Under the pieces are notes generated by a model, which had not been told where the DNA came from, ran no database searches, and saw only the letters and a list, made by a program, of their open reading frames with translations. Below are positions 8,708 to 18,239 of a stretch of DNA of 64,000 nt, in pieces. The translations under genes and the position numbers were made by a program. Each line of letters starts with the position of its first letter. Position 1 is the first letter of the stretch. Origin of the DNA: PALSA-505 sp963699015 (GTDB lineage Bacteria > Actinomycetota > Actinomycetes > Streptosporangiales > Streptosporangiaceae); assembly GCA_963699015.1 (NCBI GenBank), contig CAVOSX010000008.1:744001-808000 (forward strand), in the 5' to 3' direction.

Positions 8708-10949
8708 GTGACGGTCACGGCGACGGATGCACTGCTCGAAGGACTGAACCCGCAGCAGCGGGCGGCCGTGATGCACCAGGGCGGCCCGCTGCTCATCGTG
8801 GCGGGCGCGGGCTCGGGCAAGACGCGGGTGCTCACGCACCGGATTGCCTACCTGCTCGCCGAGCGGCACGTCGCACCGCCGGAGATCCTCGCGATCACGT
8901 TCACGAACAAGGCGGCGGGCGAGATGGCATCCCGGGTGGCCGTGCTGACCGGACCTCGGTCGCGGGCCATGTGGGTGATGACGTTCCACTCGGCCTGCGT
9001 GCGGATCCTGCGCAGGGAGGCAAAGCGGCTCGGCTTCCCAGCGGCGTTCTCCATCTACGACCAGGCCGATTCGCAGCGGCTGATGACGCTGGTCAGCCGC
9101 GAGCTGGATCTCGATCCCAAGTATCACCCGCCCAAGGCGCTGCTGGCCCAGGTGTCCAAGCTCAAGAACGAGCTCGTCGACTTCGAGAGCTTCGCGTCCA
9201 CCGCGGACGGCTACCGGGGCAAGGCTCTGGCCGAGGCGTACTCGGAGTACCAGCGCAGGCTGACCGCATCCGGGGCGATGGACTTCGACGACCTGATCAT
9301 GACGACGGTCAGCCTGCTCCAGGTCTTTCCCGAGGTGGCCGAGGAGTACCGGCGCAGGTTCCGGCACGTGCTGGTGGACGAGTACCAGGACACCAACCAC
9401 GCCCAGTACGTCCTGGTCAGAGAGCTGGTGGGCGGCTCGGACCCGGACATGGGCGGGGCGGACGACCCGGCCGGCCTGCCGTCGGCCGAGCTGTGCGTGG
9501 TGGGCGACGCCGACCAGTCCATCTACGCATTCCGCGGCGCCACGATCCGCAACATCACCGAGTTCGAGCGGGATTACCCCGATGCGCGGGTGATCTTGCT
9601 CGAGCAGAACTACCGCTCCACGCAGAACATCCTGGCCGCGGCCAACGCGGTCGTGGCGCGCAATCCCAGTCGCCAGCCCAAGCACCTGTGGTCCGACCAG
9701 GGCGACGGGCCGCCGCTGGTCGGGTACGTCGCCGACACCGAGCACGACGAGGCCGCGTTCGTGGCCGACGAGGTGGACCGGCTCGACCAGGACGGCGAGG
9801 CCTTGCCCGGCCAGGTGGCGGTCTTCTACCGGACCAACGCCCAATCCCGGGTGTTCGAGGAGATCTTCATCCGGGTCGGGCTGCCCTACCGGGTGGTGGG
9901 CGGGGTCCGGTTCTACGAGCGGCGCGAGGTGCGCGATCTGCTCGGCTACCTGAAGCTGGTCGCGAACCCGGGGGACGAACTATCGCTGCGGCGGATCCTG
10001 AACGTGCCCAAGCGGGGGATCGGCGACCGGGCGCTGGAGAGCGCGGAACGGTACGCGCAGCGGCAGCGGATCTCGCTGGCGGCCGCGATCGAGCGGGTCG
10101 CGGAGGTGCCCGACCTGGCCAGCCGCTCGGCCAAGGCCATCGCCGATTTCAGCGCGCTGATCTCCGCGTTCCGCGAGCAGGCGGCGGCCAGGCCCGATCG
10201 CCGCGCTGGCCGAGGCGGTGCTGGACCGGACCGGGTACGCCGCGGAGCTGAGGGCATCCGACGACCTGCAGGACGAGAGCAGGGCCGAGAACATCGAAGA
10301 GCTCGTGTCCGTGGCCAGGGAGTTCGACCTGGCGAACCCCGACGGCACGCTGGAAGAGTTCCTCGAGCAGGTCTCGCTGGTGGCCGACGCCGACGAGATT
10401 CCCGAGGGCGAGGATCACGGCGGGCTGGTCACGCTGATGACCCTGCACACCGCCAAGGGCCTGGAGTTCCCCGTCGTGTTCCTCACCGGCCTGGAAGAGA
10501 ACGTGTTCCCGCACCAGCGTTCGGTCTCCGATGAGAAGGAGCTTGAGGAGGAGCGGCGGCTCGCCTACGTCGGGATCACCCGGGCCGAGCGGCGGCTGTA
10601 CCTGACCCGCTCGGTGTCACGGACCTGGTGGGGGCGGCCGGAGTTCCACAAGGCCTCGCGGTTCCTCGGCGAGATACCGGCGCGGCTGATCGAGTGGCGG
10701 CGGGACGAGACCGCGGCCGCGCCGCCCGCCTCGCAGCGCGTGGCCCAGCGGCCCGGGGTCAACTCGCCGGGCAACCGGCCGGTGCCCGCGCTCGCGCCCG
10801 GGGACCGGGTGACGCACGACAAGTTCGGACTGGGCACGGTCATGACGGTGGAAGGCAGCGACGACCGCGCCGAGGCGAAGATCGACTTTGGCGGGGACTA
10901 CGGCGTCAAGCACCTGGTGCTGCGCTATGCCCCCCTGGAGAAGCTGTAA
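8708..10949 (+). CDS. pcrA: UvrD/PcrA-type DNA helicase, interrupted by one frameshift
   Basis: Superfamily 1A 3'-5' helicase of excision repair and replication restart. Starts at GTG 8708 (MTVTATDALLEGLNPQQRAA). Motifs in order: Walker A GAGSGKTR, Ia TFTNKAAGEMASR, Walker B LVDEYQDTNH, III GDADQSIYAFRGA, IV LEQNYRST, then, in the +1 frame, V TLHTAKGLEFPVVFLTG and VI AYVGITRAERRLYLT. The frame changes at 10190-10196: reading ...REQAAA then PIAALAEAVLDRTGY restores homology if one base of AGGCCCG is removed. The C-terminus (GDRVTHDKFGLGTVM) is the usual PcrA tail. Total about 746 residues, normal for the family. As pcrA is normally essential, a sequence error is likelier than a pseudogene. Confidence 0.9.
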
Positions 10950-11024
10950 CACCAGCAGTGCGGTTACGCTGCCGGTCGAGGAGGGTTGACGGGCCGGACG
11001 AGCGGCAGCGGCCGGGAGGCAGAC

Positions 11025-11477
11025 ATGGGCAGCATCCGCGTGGTCATCGCGAAGGCCGGGCTGGACGGTCACGACCGTGGCGCGAAGGTAGTCGCCAGGG
11101 CGCTGCGGGATGCCGGGGTCGAGGTCATCTACACCGGCCTGCACCAGACGCCGGAGCAGATCGTGGCGGCGGCGATACAAGAGGACGCCGCCGCGATCGG
11201 GCTGTCGATCCTGTCCGGCGCGCACATGACGCTGTTCGGCCGGGTGCTCGATCTGCTGGCCGAGCGCGACGCGTCCGACATCACGGTGTTCGGCGGCGGC
11301 ATCATCCCCGAAGCGGACATTGGCGAGCTCGAGCGGATCGGCGTCGCGAGGATCTTCACCCCGGGCGCGTCCACCCAGCAGATCGTGGACTGGGTGAACT
11401 CCAAGTTCGGCGCCGCGGCCGGCGCCGCGGAGGATCACGGCGCACCCGGGGACGGCGCCGCGGGCGGCCACGGTTAG
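11025..11477 (+). CDS. icmB: Isobutyryl-CoA mutase small (B12-binding) subunit
   Basis: Adenosylcobalamin-binding subunit of an acyl-CoA mutase. ATG 11025 with GGGAGG five bases upstream; 150 residues. The fold signatures are all present: D14-x-H16-x-x-G19 in AGLDGHDRGAK (His16 is the lower cobalt ligand), LSILSGAH, and FGGGIIPEADI. Small stand-alone B12 proteins of this length with ALRDAGVEVIYTGLHQTPEQ are typical of IcmB, the partner of IcmA; a matching IcmA (563 residues without a B12 domain) is encoded at 57102. It sits between pcrA and sucC, close to the enzymes that use succinyl-CoA. A role with another mutase large subunit elsewhere in the genome is possible. Confidence 0.85.
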   Translation: MGSIRVVIAKAGLDGHDRGAKVVARALRDAGVEVIYTGLHQTPEQIVAAAIQEDAAAIGLSILSGAHMTLFGRVLDLLAERDASDITVFGGGIIPEADIGELERIGVARIFTPGASTQQIVDWVNSKFGAAAGAAEDHGAPGDGAAGGHG

Positions 11478-11561
11478 GCTGCCAGCGAGCCAGGCCCAGC
11501 GAGCTGATCCCGGCAAGCCGAGCCCGCTGACCGACGCGCGGAAGATGAGGGGCGCAGCCGA

Positions 11562-12755
11562 GTGGACCTATTGGAGTACCAGGCGAAGGAGTTGTTCGCG
11601 AAGTATGGCGTGCCGGTCACGCCGGGCCGGGTCGCCCGTGATCCGGCCGGTGCCCGCGAGATCGCGGCCGAGTTCGCCGCGGCGGGCGCCCCCCAGGTGG
11701 TGGTCAAGGCGCAGGTGAAGACGGGCGGCCGGGGTAAGGCCGGCGGGGTCAAGCTGGCCACCGGACCGGACCAGGCGCAGGCCGAGGCCGGGCAGATACT
11801 CGGCCTCGACATCAAGGGCCATATCGTGCACCAGGTCCTGGTGACCGAGGCCAGCGACATCGCGGCCGAGTACTACCTGTCGTTCCTGCTGGACCGCGCG
11901 GAGCGCACGTACCTCGCCATCTGCTCGGTAGAGGGCGGCGTGGAGATCGAGGAGGTCGCGCACAGCAACCCGGAGGCCATCGCCAGGGTCCCGATCGATC
12001 CGCTGACCGGCGTGGACGCGGCCAAGGCGGCGCAGATCGTACGCGCGGGCCGGCTGCCCGCCGAGGCGGCCGACGGTGCGGCCGACCTGGCCCAGAAGCT
12101 GTGGGCCGTGTTCACCGGCGAGGACGCCACCCTGGTCGAGGTGAATCCGCTGGTCCTCACCCCCGACGGCCGGGTCCTCGCCCTGGACGGCAAGGTGACG
12201 CTGGACGACAACGCCGCCTACCGGCACGAGTGGGACCAGTTCGCCGACGCCGAGGACACCGACCCGATCGAGGCGCGGGCCAGGGCCAGGCATCTCAACT
12301 ACGTCAAGCTTGACGGCGAGGTCGGCATCATCGGCAACGGCGCGGGGCTGGTCATGTCCACCCTGGACGTCGTGGCCTACGCCGGCGAACGGTTCGGCGG
12401 CATGCGGCCGGCGAACTTCCTCGACATCGGCGGCGGGGCCTCGGCTGAGGTGATGGCCGACGGGCTGGAGATCGTGCTGTCCGACCCGTCGGTGCGCAGC
12501 GTCCTGGTCAACGTGTTCGGCGGCATCACCTCCTGCGACGAGGTAGCCAACGGCATCGTGTCCGCGCTCGGCATGCTGGAAGGGCGCGGTGATCCGGTGC
12601 GGCTCCCGATCGTCGTCCGGCTGGACGGGAACAACGCGGCCGAGGGGCGCCGCATCCTCGACGCGGCGAGCATAGCCGTGGTCGAGCAGGTGGCGACGAT
12701 GGACGACGCCGCCCAGCGAGCCGCCGAGCTGGCCGCGGCCGGAACGGGAGCGTGA
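11562..12755 (+). CDS. sucC: Succinyl-CoA ligase (ADP/GDP-forming), beta subunit
   Basis: Nucleotide-binding subunit of the TCA-cycle succinyl-CoA synthetase. 397 residues from GTG 11562 (MDLLEYQAKELFAKYGVPV), with a distant GAGGGG as ribosome site. ATP-grasp domain: VVKAQVKTGGRGKAGGVKLA, LVEVNPLVLTPDGRVLALDGK (Mg site). C-terminal power-helix domain: LDIGGGASAEVMADGLEIVL and NVFGGITSCDEVANGIV. One base separates its stop from the sucD start, giving tight coupling. Confidence 0.97.
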   Translation: MDLLEYQAKELFAKYGVPVTPGRVARDPAGAREIAAEFAAAGAPQVVVKAQVKTGGRGKAGGVKLATGPDQAQAEAGQILGLDIKGHIVHQVLVTEASDIAAEYYLSFLLDRAERTYLAICSVEGGVEIEEVAHSNPEAIARVPIDPLTGVDAAKAAQIVRAGRLPAEAADGAADLAQKLWAVFTGEDATLVEVNPLVLTPDGRVLALDGKVTLDDNAAYRHEWDQFADAEDTDPIEARARARHLNYVKLDGEVGIIGNGAGLVMSTLDVVAYAGERFGGMRPANFLDIGGGASAEVMADGLEIVLSDPSVRSVLVNVFGGITSCDEVANGIVSALGMLEGRGDPVRLPIVVRLDGNNAAEGRRILDAASIAVVEQVATMDDAAQRAAELAAAGTGA

Positions 12756-12756
12756 G

Positions 12757-13644
12757 ATGGCCATCTTCCTGAACAGCCAGAGCCGGATCCTGGTCCAGGG
12801 CATCACCGGCTCGGAGGGCCGCAAGCACGGCCGCCGGATGCTCCAGGCCGGCGCCATGGTCGTCGGCGGCACGAACCCGCGCAAGGCCGGCCAGGCCGTT
12901 GACCTGGGCGTGGCCGAGGTCCCCGTATTCGGAACGGTGGCGGAGACGATGTCGGCGACAGGCGCCGACGTATCGGTGGTATTCGTTCCCGCTCCCGGTA
13001 CCAAGGCCGCGGTGACCGAGGCGATCGACGCGGGGATCCCGCTTGTCGTGGTGATCACCGAGGGCGTGCCGGTACACGACACGGCCGAGTTCTGGGCGTA
13101 CGCCACCGCGGCCGGGAACGCCACCCGGATCATCGGCCCGAACTGCCCGGGCGTGGCCTCGCCCGGCAAGTCCAACGCCGGCATCATCCCGGCCGACATC
13201 ACCAGCGAGGGCCGGATCGGGCTGGTGTCCAAATCGGGCACGCTGACCTACCAGATGATGTACGAACTGCGCGACATCGGCTTTTCCACCGCGGTCGGGA
13301 TCGGCGGCGACCCGGTGATCGGCACTACGCACATCGACTGCCTGGAGGCCTTCCAGGCCGACGACGAGACCGACGCGATCGTCATGATCGGCGAGATCGG
13401 CGGGGACGCGGAGGAGCGCGCGGCCGCCTTCATCGAGCGCCGGGTCAGCAAGCCGGTGGTGGCCTACGTGGCGGGCTTCACCGCGCCTGAGGGCAAGACG
13501 ATGGGCCACGCCGGCGCGATCGTATCCGGCTCGTCCGGCACCGCCCAGGCGAAGAAGGAGGCCCTGGAGAAGGCCGGCGTCAGGGTGGGCCGGACGCCCA
13601 GCGAGACCGCCCGCCTGGTCCGCGAGGTCATGCGCAGCCGCTGA
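12757..13644 (+). CDS. sucD: Succinyl-CoA ligase, alpha subunit
   Basis: CoA-binding and phosphohistidine subunit. 295 residues. Motifs: QGITGSEGRKHGRRMLQAGA (CoA site), GTNPRKAG, GPNCPGVASPGKSNAGIIPA, SKSGTLTYQ, and the active-site His in FTAPEGKTMGHAGAIVSG. Directly follows sucC. Confidence 0.97.
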   Translation: MAIFLNSQSRILVQGITGSEGRKHGRRMLQAGAMVVGGTNPRKAGQAVDLGVAEVPVFGTVAETMSATGADVSVVFVPAPGTKAAVTEAIDAGIPLVVVITEGVPVHDTAEFWAYATAAGNATRIIGPNCPGVASPGKSNAGIIPADITSEGRIGLVSKSGTLTYQMMYELRDIGFSTAVGIGGDPVIGTTHIDCLEAFQADDETDAIVMIGEIGGDAEERAAAFIERRVSKPVVAYVAGFTAPEGKTMGHAGAIVSGSSGTAQAKKEALEKAGVRVGRTPSETARLVREVMRSR

Positions 13645-13719
13645 CCACTGGCCCCGCGGCGGCCAGCCCACGGCGCGCCTACCTGCTGGCGCGGCCGCCT
13701 GGGGTCAGGATGGGTGTTT

Positions 13720-15141
13720 GTGACCGTTTCCAGCCTGCGCCCGCTGCGGGCCCGCGGCCGCGGCGACACCCCCGGCGGCACCGCGCCGCAGGACCGCGGA
13801 CCGCAGCAGCCGCTCGCCGTCACCGGGGCGGTCGCCGCCTGCACGGCGGCCGGCGCCGGGCTGGCCGCGCTGACCCTGCTGGCCGCGATCGGCTGGATCG
13901 CGGCCCCGCACGCCAGCGTGGGCAGCGGGCTTTCCGGCGTGCTGCGCACCGCCATCCAGCTGTGGCTGGTCGGCCACCACGTGAGCTTCGAGCTGCGCGG
14001 CACCGGGCGGGTAGGACTGCTGCCGCTCGGCCTGGTGCTGCTGCCCGGCGCGCTGCTGTGGCGCTCTGGCCGGTGGGTGGTGCGCACCGGCCAGGTGGAA
14101 CGGCTGCGTCACGTCGGCTACGCGGCCCTGGCCCTGGCCCTTCCTTACGGCCTGCTCGCGGGCGCGCTCGCCGTGGCCAGCCGGACGGCGCTGTCGGCGC
14201 CGTCGCCGGGCCAGGCGGCCGGAGCCGGTTTCCTGCTCGCTCTGGTGGCCGGCGGGCTGGGCGGCGCGCGGGCGCTGGCCCCCTGGGGGCGGCTGATCGC
14301 GCTGCTTCCCGACAGGGTCCGCTGCCTCGTGGTCGGCGCGGCCGGCGCGCTGGGTGTCCTGGCCGCGACCGGGGCCCTGCTGGCCTGCGTCTCACTGGTC
14401 AGTCACGCCCCGGGATTCCGGCTGGCCAGCGATGAGCTGTCGGCCGGCCCTGTCGGCTCCGCGCTGCTGCTGCTGGCCGGCCTGGCCTACCTGCCCAACG
14501 CGGTCGTCTGGGCCATGGCCTACGTGATCGGGCCGGGCTTCGCCTTCGGCGCCGGCACCGTCGTGGCCCCCGCGGGTTCGGTGATCGGCCCGCTGCCGCT
14601 GTTCCCCATGCTCGCCGCGCTGCCCGCGGCGCCGCACGGCGCGCACGCCGGGGAACCCGGGCCGGTCTCGTTCGCGCTGCTGGCCATCCCGTACCTGGCC
14701 GGTGCGTTCGGCGGGCTGCTGACGGTGCGGACCGCGCCGAGCCCGACCATCGAGGCCGCCCCGCTATGGGGGCTCGCCGCCGGCGCGGTGGCCGGGTGCG
14801 TGACCGGTGCGCTCGCGGTGTTCTCCGGCGGCCCGCTGGGCACCGGCGGGCTGGCCGCCATCGGGCCATCCGGATGGCAGGTCGCGCTCGTCGCCACTCT
14901 GGAGATCGGGATCGCCGCGGCGATCACCGCGGGCATCGCGAACTGGGTGCTGATCCGGCGCAGGCGGGCAAAGCGCGCAGCAGCCCCGAGCGTGACGCCG
15001 CAGCACGCCGAGCTCGCCGGTCACCGGATCTACGTCAATCCCTGGGCAGCTGACCAAGACCGCGAGCGACCGCCTGACCGGCCGCTTCCCGACGCGGCTA
15101 CGCCGTTCCCCGTCCCCATCGAACCTCCGCCGCCGGCCTGA
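13720..15141 (+). CDS. DUF6350 integral membrane protein (PerM-like)
   Basis: Large hydrophobic protein of 473 residues (GTG 13720; GTG 13714 is possible and adds two residues). A basic N-terminus (LRPLRARGRG) is followed by many Ala/Gly/Leu-rich helices and a soluble Pro-rich tail (RPPDRPLPDAATPFPVPIEP). A gene of this family commonly lies between sucD and purN in actinobacteria, exactly as here; that position is the main support for the DUF6350/PerM assignment. PerM in mycobacteria is linked to cell division; whether this holds here is unknown. Confidence 0.82.
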   Translation: MTVSSLRPLRARGRGDTPGGTAPQDRGPQQPLAVTGAVAACTAAGAGLAALTLLAAIGWIAAPHASVGSGLSGVLRTAIQLWLVGHHVSFELRGTGRVGLLPLGLVLLPGALLWRSGRWVVRTGQVERLRHVGYAALALALPYGLLAGALAVASRTALSAPSPGQAAGAGFLLALVAGGLGGARALAPWGRLIALLPDRVRCLVVGAAGALGVLAATGALLACVSLVSHAPGFRLASDELSAGPVGSALLLLAGLAYLPNAVVWAMAYVIGPGFAFGAGTVVAPAGSVIGPLPLFPMLAALPAAPHGAHAGEPGPVSFALLAIPYLAGAFGGLLTVRTAPSPTIEAAPLWGLAAGAVAGCVTGALAVFSGGPLGTGGLAAIGPSGWQVALVATLEIGIAAAITAGIANWVLIRRRRAKRAAAPSVTPQHAELAGHRIYVNPWAADQDRERPPDRPLPDAATPFPVPIEPPPPA

Positions 15142-15190
15142 GCCGGCCGCCGCCGGTGCGGCACGCGGCGGCGGCGGGGGACAATGACGC

Positions 15191-15799
15191 ATGCCCAGTC
15201 GCCTGGTCGTGCTCGTCTCCGGGGCCGGAACCAACCTGCAGGCCCTGCTCGACGCGTGCGCGGACGATTCCTTCGGCGCCCGGGTGGTGGCGGTCGGCGC
15301 CGACCGGGACGGCTGCGCCGCGCTGGACCGGGCCCGCGGCCGCGGCATCGCCACGTTCACGCACCGGGTCAAGGATTTTCCCGAACGGACAGCCTGGGAT
15401 CGCTCGCTCGCGGGCTCATGCGCCGCCTACCGGCCTGACCTGGTGATATCGGCCGGCTTCATGAAGCTCGTCGGGCCGGACTTCCTGGCCGCCTTCGGCG
15501 GCCGGTTCATCAACAGCCACCCGGCGCTGCTACCGTCGTTCCCCGGCATGCACGGCGTGCGGGATGCCCTGCGGTACGGAGTGAAGGTGTCCGGCTGCAC
15601 GATCTTCCTCGTCGATGCCGGCGTGGACGACGGGCCGGTCATCGCGCAGCAGTGCGTGCCGGTACTCGACGACGATGATGAGGCCTCCCTGCACGAGCGG
15701 ATCAAGGTGACCGAGCGGGCGCTGCTCGTGCAGACCGTCGGCCGGATGGTCCGCGAGGGCTGGTCCGTCCGGGGCAGGAAAGTGAGGTTCGGCCGGTGA
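15191..15799 (+). CDS. purN: Phosphoribosylglycinamide formyltransferase
   Basis: Third step of purine synthesis: transfers formyl from 10-formyl-THF to GAR. 202 residues. Motifs: LVVLVSGAGTNLQALLDA (phosphate loop), SAGFMKLVG, the catalytic region INSHPALLPSFPGMHGVRDA with the active His, and VDAGVDDGPVIAQ with the catalytic Asp. GACAAT lies 5 bases before the ATG and no ribosome site is obvious. Its stop overlaps the purH start (GTGA). Confidence 0.96.
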   Translation: MPSRLVVLVSGAGTNLQALLDACADDSFGARVVAVGADRDGCAALDRARGRGIATFTHRVKDFPERTAWDRSLAGSCAAYRPDLVISAGFMKLVGPDFLAAFGGRFINSHPALLPSFPGMHGVRDALRYGVKVSGCTIFLVDAGVDDGPVIAQQCVPVLDDDDEASLHERIKVTERALLVQTVGRMVREGWSVRGRKVRFGR

Positions 15800-17481
15800 C
15801 CACGCCAGGCGCGAGCGCCGGGCCCGGCCCGGCCGGCGGCGCGGGACCGAGCGCGAGCGACAGGCCAAGCGCGAGCGACAGGCCAAGCGCGAGCGACAGG
15901 CCAAGCGCGAGCGACAGGGTGCCGGTCCGCCGGGCGCTGGTCAGCGTGCACGACAAGGCCGGCCTGGGCGAGCTGGCCCGGGGCCTGCACGATGCGGGCA
16001 TCGAGATCGTCTCCACCGGCAGCACCGCCGCCGCGGTCGCCGCGGCGGGCCTGCCGGTCACCAGGGTCGAGGACCTCACCGGGTTCCCCGAGTGCCTGGA
16101 CGGCCGGGTGAAGACGCTGCACCCTGCCGTGCACGCGGCACTGCTCGCCGACCTCACCCGGCCGCAACACCGGCGCCAGCTGGACGAGCTCGGCGTGACA
16201 CCGTTCGGAATGCTCGTCTGCGGCCTCTACCCGTTCGAGGCCACGGTGGCCTCGGGCGCCCCGCCGGCCGAGTGCGTCGAGCAGATCGACATCGGCGGCC
16301 CGGCCATGATGCGGGCGGCCGCGAAGAACCACGCGAACGTCGCGGTGATCACCGATCCCGCGCAGTACGGGGAGGCGCTGGACGCGGTCCGGGCCGGCGG
16401 GTTCACGCTGCCGCAGCGGCGCCGGCTGGCAGCCCGCGCGTTCGCCCGCACCGCGGCCTACGACGCGGCGGTCGCGTCCTGGTTCGCCTCCGCGTACGCG
16501 CCCGACGAGCAGGCCGTCGCGACGGGCTGGCCCGACGTGCTGGCCGCGACCTGGTCACGCCGGGGCGTGCTCCGCTACGGGGAAAACCCGCACCAGCGGG
16601 CGGCGCTCTACCTCCAGCCGGGCGCGACGCCGGACTCCGCGGGTGTCGCAGGCGCCGACCAGCTGCAGGGCAAGCCGATGTCCTACAACAACTACGTGGA
16701 CGCGGCCGCGGCCCGCCGCGCGGCCTTCGACTTCGCGCAGCCCTGCGTGGCGATCATCAAGCACTCCAACCCGTGCGGCATCGCCGTGGGCGCGGATCCC
16801 GCCGACGCCCACCGCAAGGCGCACGCCTGTGACCCCGAGTCCGCCTTCGGCGGCGTGATCGCGGTGAACGCCGCCGTGACGGCCGAGCTGGCCGGCCAGA
16901 TCTCGGGCGTGTTCACCGAGGTCGTGGTCGCGCCCGGGTTCGAGCCCGAGGCCCTGGAGATCCTGGCAGGCCGCAAGAACCTGCGGCTGCTGAGCTGCCC
17001 GGCCCCGGCCGCGGCGGGCGCCGAATGGCGCAGGATCGACGGCGGCCTCCTGCTCCAGTCACCCGACCTTCTCGATGCCCCCGGCGACGACCCCGCCCGC
17101 TGGCAGCTGGTGGCCGGCGACCCGGCCCCCGCCGACGTGCTGGCCGATCTCGCATTCGCCTGGCGGGCCTGCCGTTCGGTGAAGTCCAACGCGATCCTGA
17201 TCGCCTCGGGGGGCGCCAGCGTGGGGATCGGCATGGGCCAGGTCAACCGGGTCAACTCGTCCCGGCTGGCGGTGGCGCGCGCGGGCGAGCGGGCCCGCGG
17301 CGCGGTCGCGGCCAGCGACGCGTACTTCCCGTTCCCCGACGGGCTCGAGGTGCTGATCGGGGCGGGCGTGCGCGCGGTCGTGCAGCCCGGCGGGTCGATC
17401 CGCGACGAGCTGTCGGTGGACTCGGCGAAGGCGGCCGGGCTCACCCTCTACCTCACCGGCGTGCGCCACTTCTACCACTGA
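15796..17481 (+). CDS. purH: Bifunctional AICAR transformylase / IMP cyclohydrolase
   Basis: Last two steps of IMP synthesis. GTG 15796 overlaps the purN stop by 4 bases. 561 residues: an unusual Gly/Pro/Ser/Ala-rich N-terminal extension of about 40 residues containing PSASDR four times, then the cyclohydrolase domain (ALVSVHDKAGLGELARGL, STGSTAAAV, GGPAMMRAAAKNHANV) and the transformylase domain (RYGENPHQRAALY, the catalytic Lys-His in AIIKHSNPCGIAVG, SVKSNAILIA, VQPGGSIRDE). The 3' end converges on the small membrane protein at 17515. Confidence 0.96.
   Translation: MTTPGASAGPGPAGGAGPSASDRPSASDRPSASDRPSASDRVPVRRALVSVHDKAGLGELARGLHDAGIEIVSTGSTAAAVAAAGLPVTRVEDLTGFPECLDGRVKTLHPAVHAALLADLTRPQHRRQLDELGVTPFGMLVCGLYPFEATVASGAPPAECVEQIDIGGPAMMRAAAKNHANVAVITDPAQYGEALDAVRAGGFTLPQRRRLAARAFARTAAYDAAVASWFASAYAPDEQAVATGWPDVLAATWSRRGVLRYGENPHQRAALYLQPGATPDSAGVAGADQLQGKPMSYNNYVDAAAARRAAFDFAQPCVAIIKHSNPCGIAVGADPADAHRKAHACDPESAFGGVIAVNAAVTAELAGQISGVFTEVVVAPGFEPEALEILAGRKNLRLLSCPAPAAAGAEWRRIDGGLLLQSPDLLDAPGDDPARWQLVAGDPAPADVLADLAFAWRACRSVKSNAILIASGGASVGIGMGQVNRVNSSRLAVARAGERARGAVAASDAYFPFPDGLEVLIGAGVRAVVQPGGSIRDELSVDSAKAAGLTLYLTGVRHFYH
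15847..15918 (+). repeat. Four 18-bp tandem repeats inside purH
   Basis: Four in-frame copies of an 18-base unit (consensus ccaagcgcgagcgacagg), each encoding PSASDR. The first begins ccg instead of cca; the others are identical. It sits in the non-conserved N-terminal extension of PurH, so copy-number change would not disturb the enzyme. Confidence 0.9.
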
Positions 17482-17514
17482 GCGCCGCCCGCGCAGCGGC
17501 TAGCCCGTCGGCCG

Positions 17515-18141
17515 TCAGCTCAGGCCGGGAAAACAGCGGTGGCGGACGCCGAACTGCGAGGTCTGCTGTCCGTGCACGACCTGCAGCGCCACGCAGATCG
17601 CGGGCGGGCCTGGCCGGCTCTCGCCCCGGCCAGCCTGGGCCGGCCCCGGCCGTGCGCAGGCGGCGTCTTGGCGCGTCTCGTGCATGCCGTTGGCCAGGGC
17701 CGCGCGGCTGATCGGGCCGATGAGGTAGGTGCACGCGGAAGGCAGGACAGCGACCCGGGCGTTTGCCCTGCCGGGCTGCGCTTGACCATGGCGGAGCCCG
17801 GCCGCGACGAACGCGGTGACCGCGCCGGCCAGCACCAGGACCGCGATCACCGCCAGCAGCCAGCGCGGCGGGCTGCCCAGCCAGGACGGGGACCACCGCC
17901 GCGGGGCGCGGTCCAGGACGTCGCCGCGTGCCAGGACATCCTGGCCGGCCGGGTCGCCATGCCAGCCGGGCTGGCTGGGCACGCCGGGCTGGCCGTGCGC
18001 GCCGGGCTGGCCGTGCGCGCCGGGCTGGCTGGGCCAGCCGGGCGGCCGCTGCCGCCCCGCGTCCGGCCCGGCCCGGCGCGTGCCTGCCGCCGGACCTGAT
18101 TGCGCCGGCCCCGTGCCGGGCCGCGGACGCCGACCAGCCAC
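17515..18141 (-). CDS. Small proline/glycine-rich single-pass membrane protein, unknown function
   Basis: 208 residues from GTG 18141. Residues 1-75 are Pro/Gly/Gln-rich with collagen-like repeats (GAHGQPGAHGQPGVPSQPG), then DRAPRRW, one membrane helix (WLLAVIAVLVLAGAVTAFVA, about 93-112), then a C-terminal segment of about 90 residues with five Cys. Topology suggests a cytoplasmic disordered tail and an outside domain. The gene is supported by a TAGAGT box 6 bases before the start, strongly G/C third positions through the helix, and a neat convergent end 33 bases after purH. I do not recognise the family. Confidence 0.68.
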   Translation of the reverse strand: MAGRRPRPGTGPAQSGPAAGTRRAGPDAGRQRPPGWPSQPGAHGQPGAHGQPGVPSQPGWHGDPAGQDVLARGDVLDRAPRRWSPSWLGSPPRWLLAVIAVLVLAGAVTAFVAAGLRHGQAQPGRANARVAVLPSACTYLIGPISRAALANGMHETRQDAACARPGPAQAGRGESRPGPPAICVALQVVHGQQTSQFGVRHRCFPGLS

Positions 18142-18147
18142 GCTCTG

Positions 18148-18153
18148 ACTCTA
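18148..18153 (-). promoter_or_regulatory. Leaderless -10 box of the 17515-18141 gene
   Basis: Minus strand: TAGAGT, then CAGAGC (6 bases), then GTG. Supports the choice of start and the reality of the gene. Confidence 0.55.
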
Positions 18154-18239
18154 CTGGCCTGGCCCTGATTGTGAAGATCCAGAGCGTGCCCGGGGTGGCC
18201 GGGCGCGCGGCCGGGCCCGTCGGGCAGAATTGGACCGAC

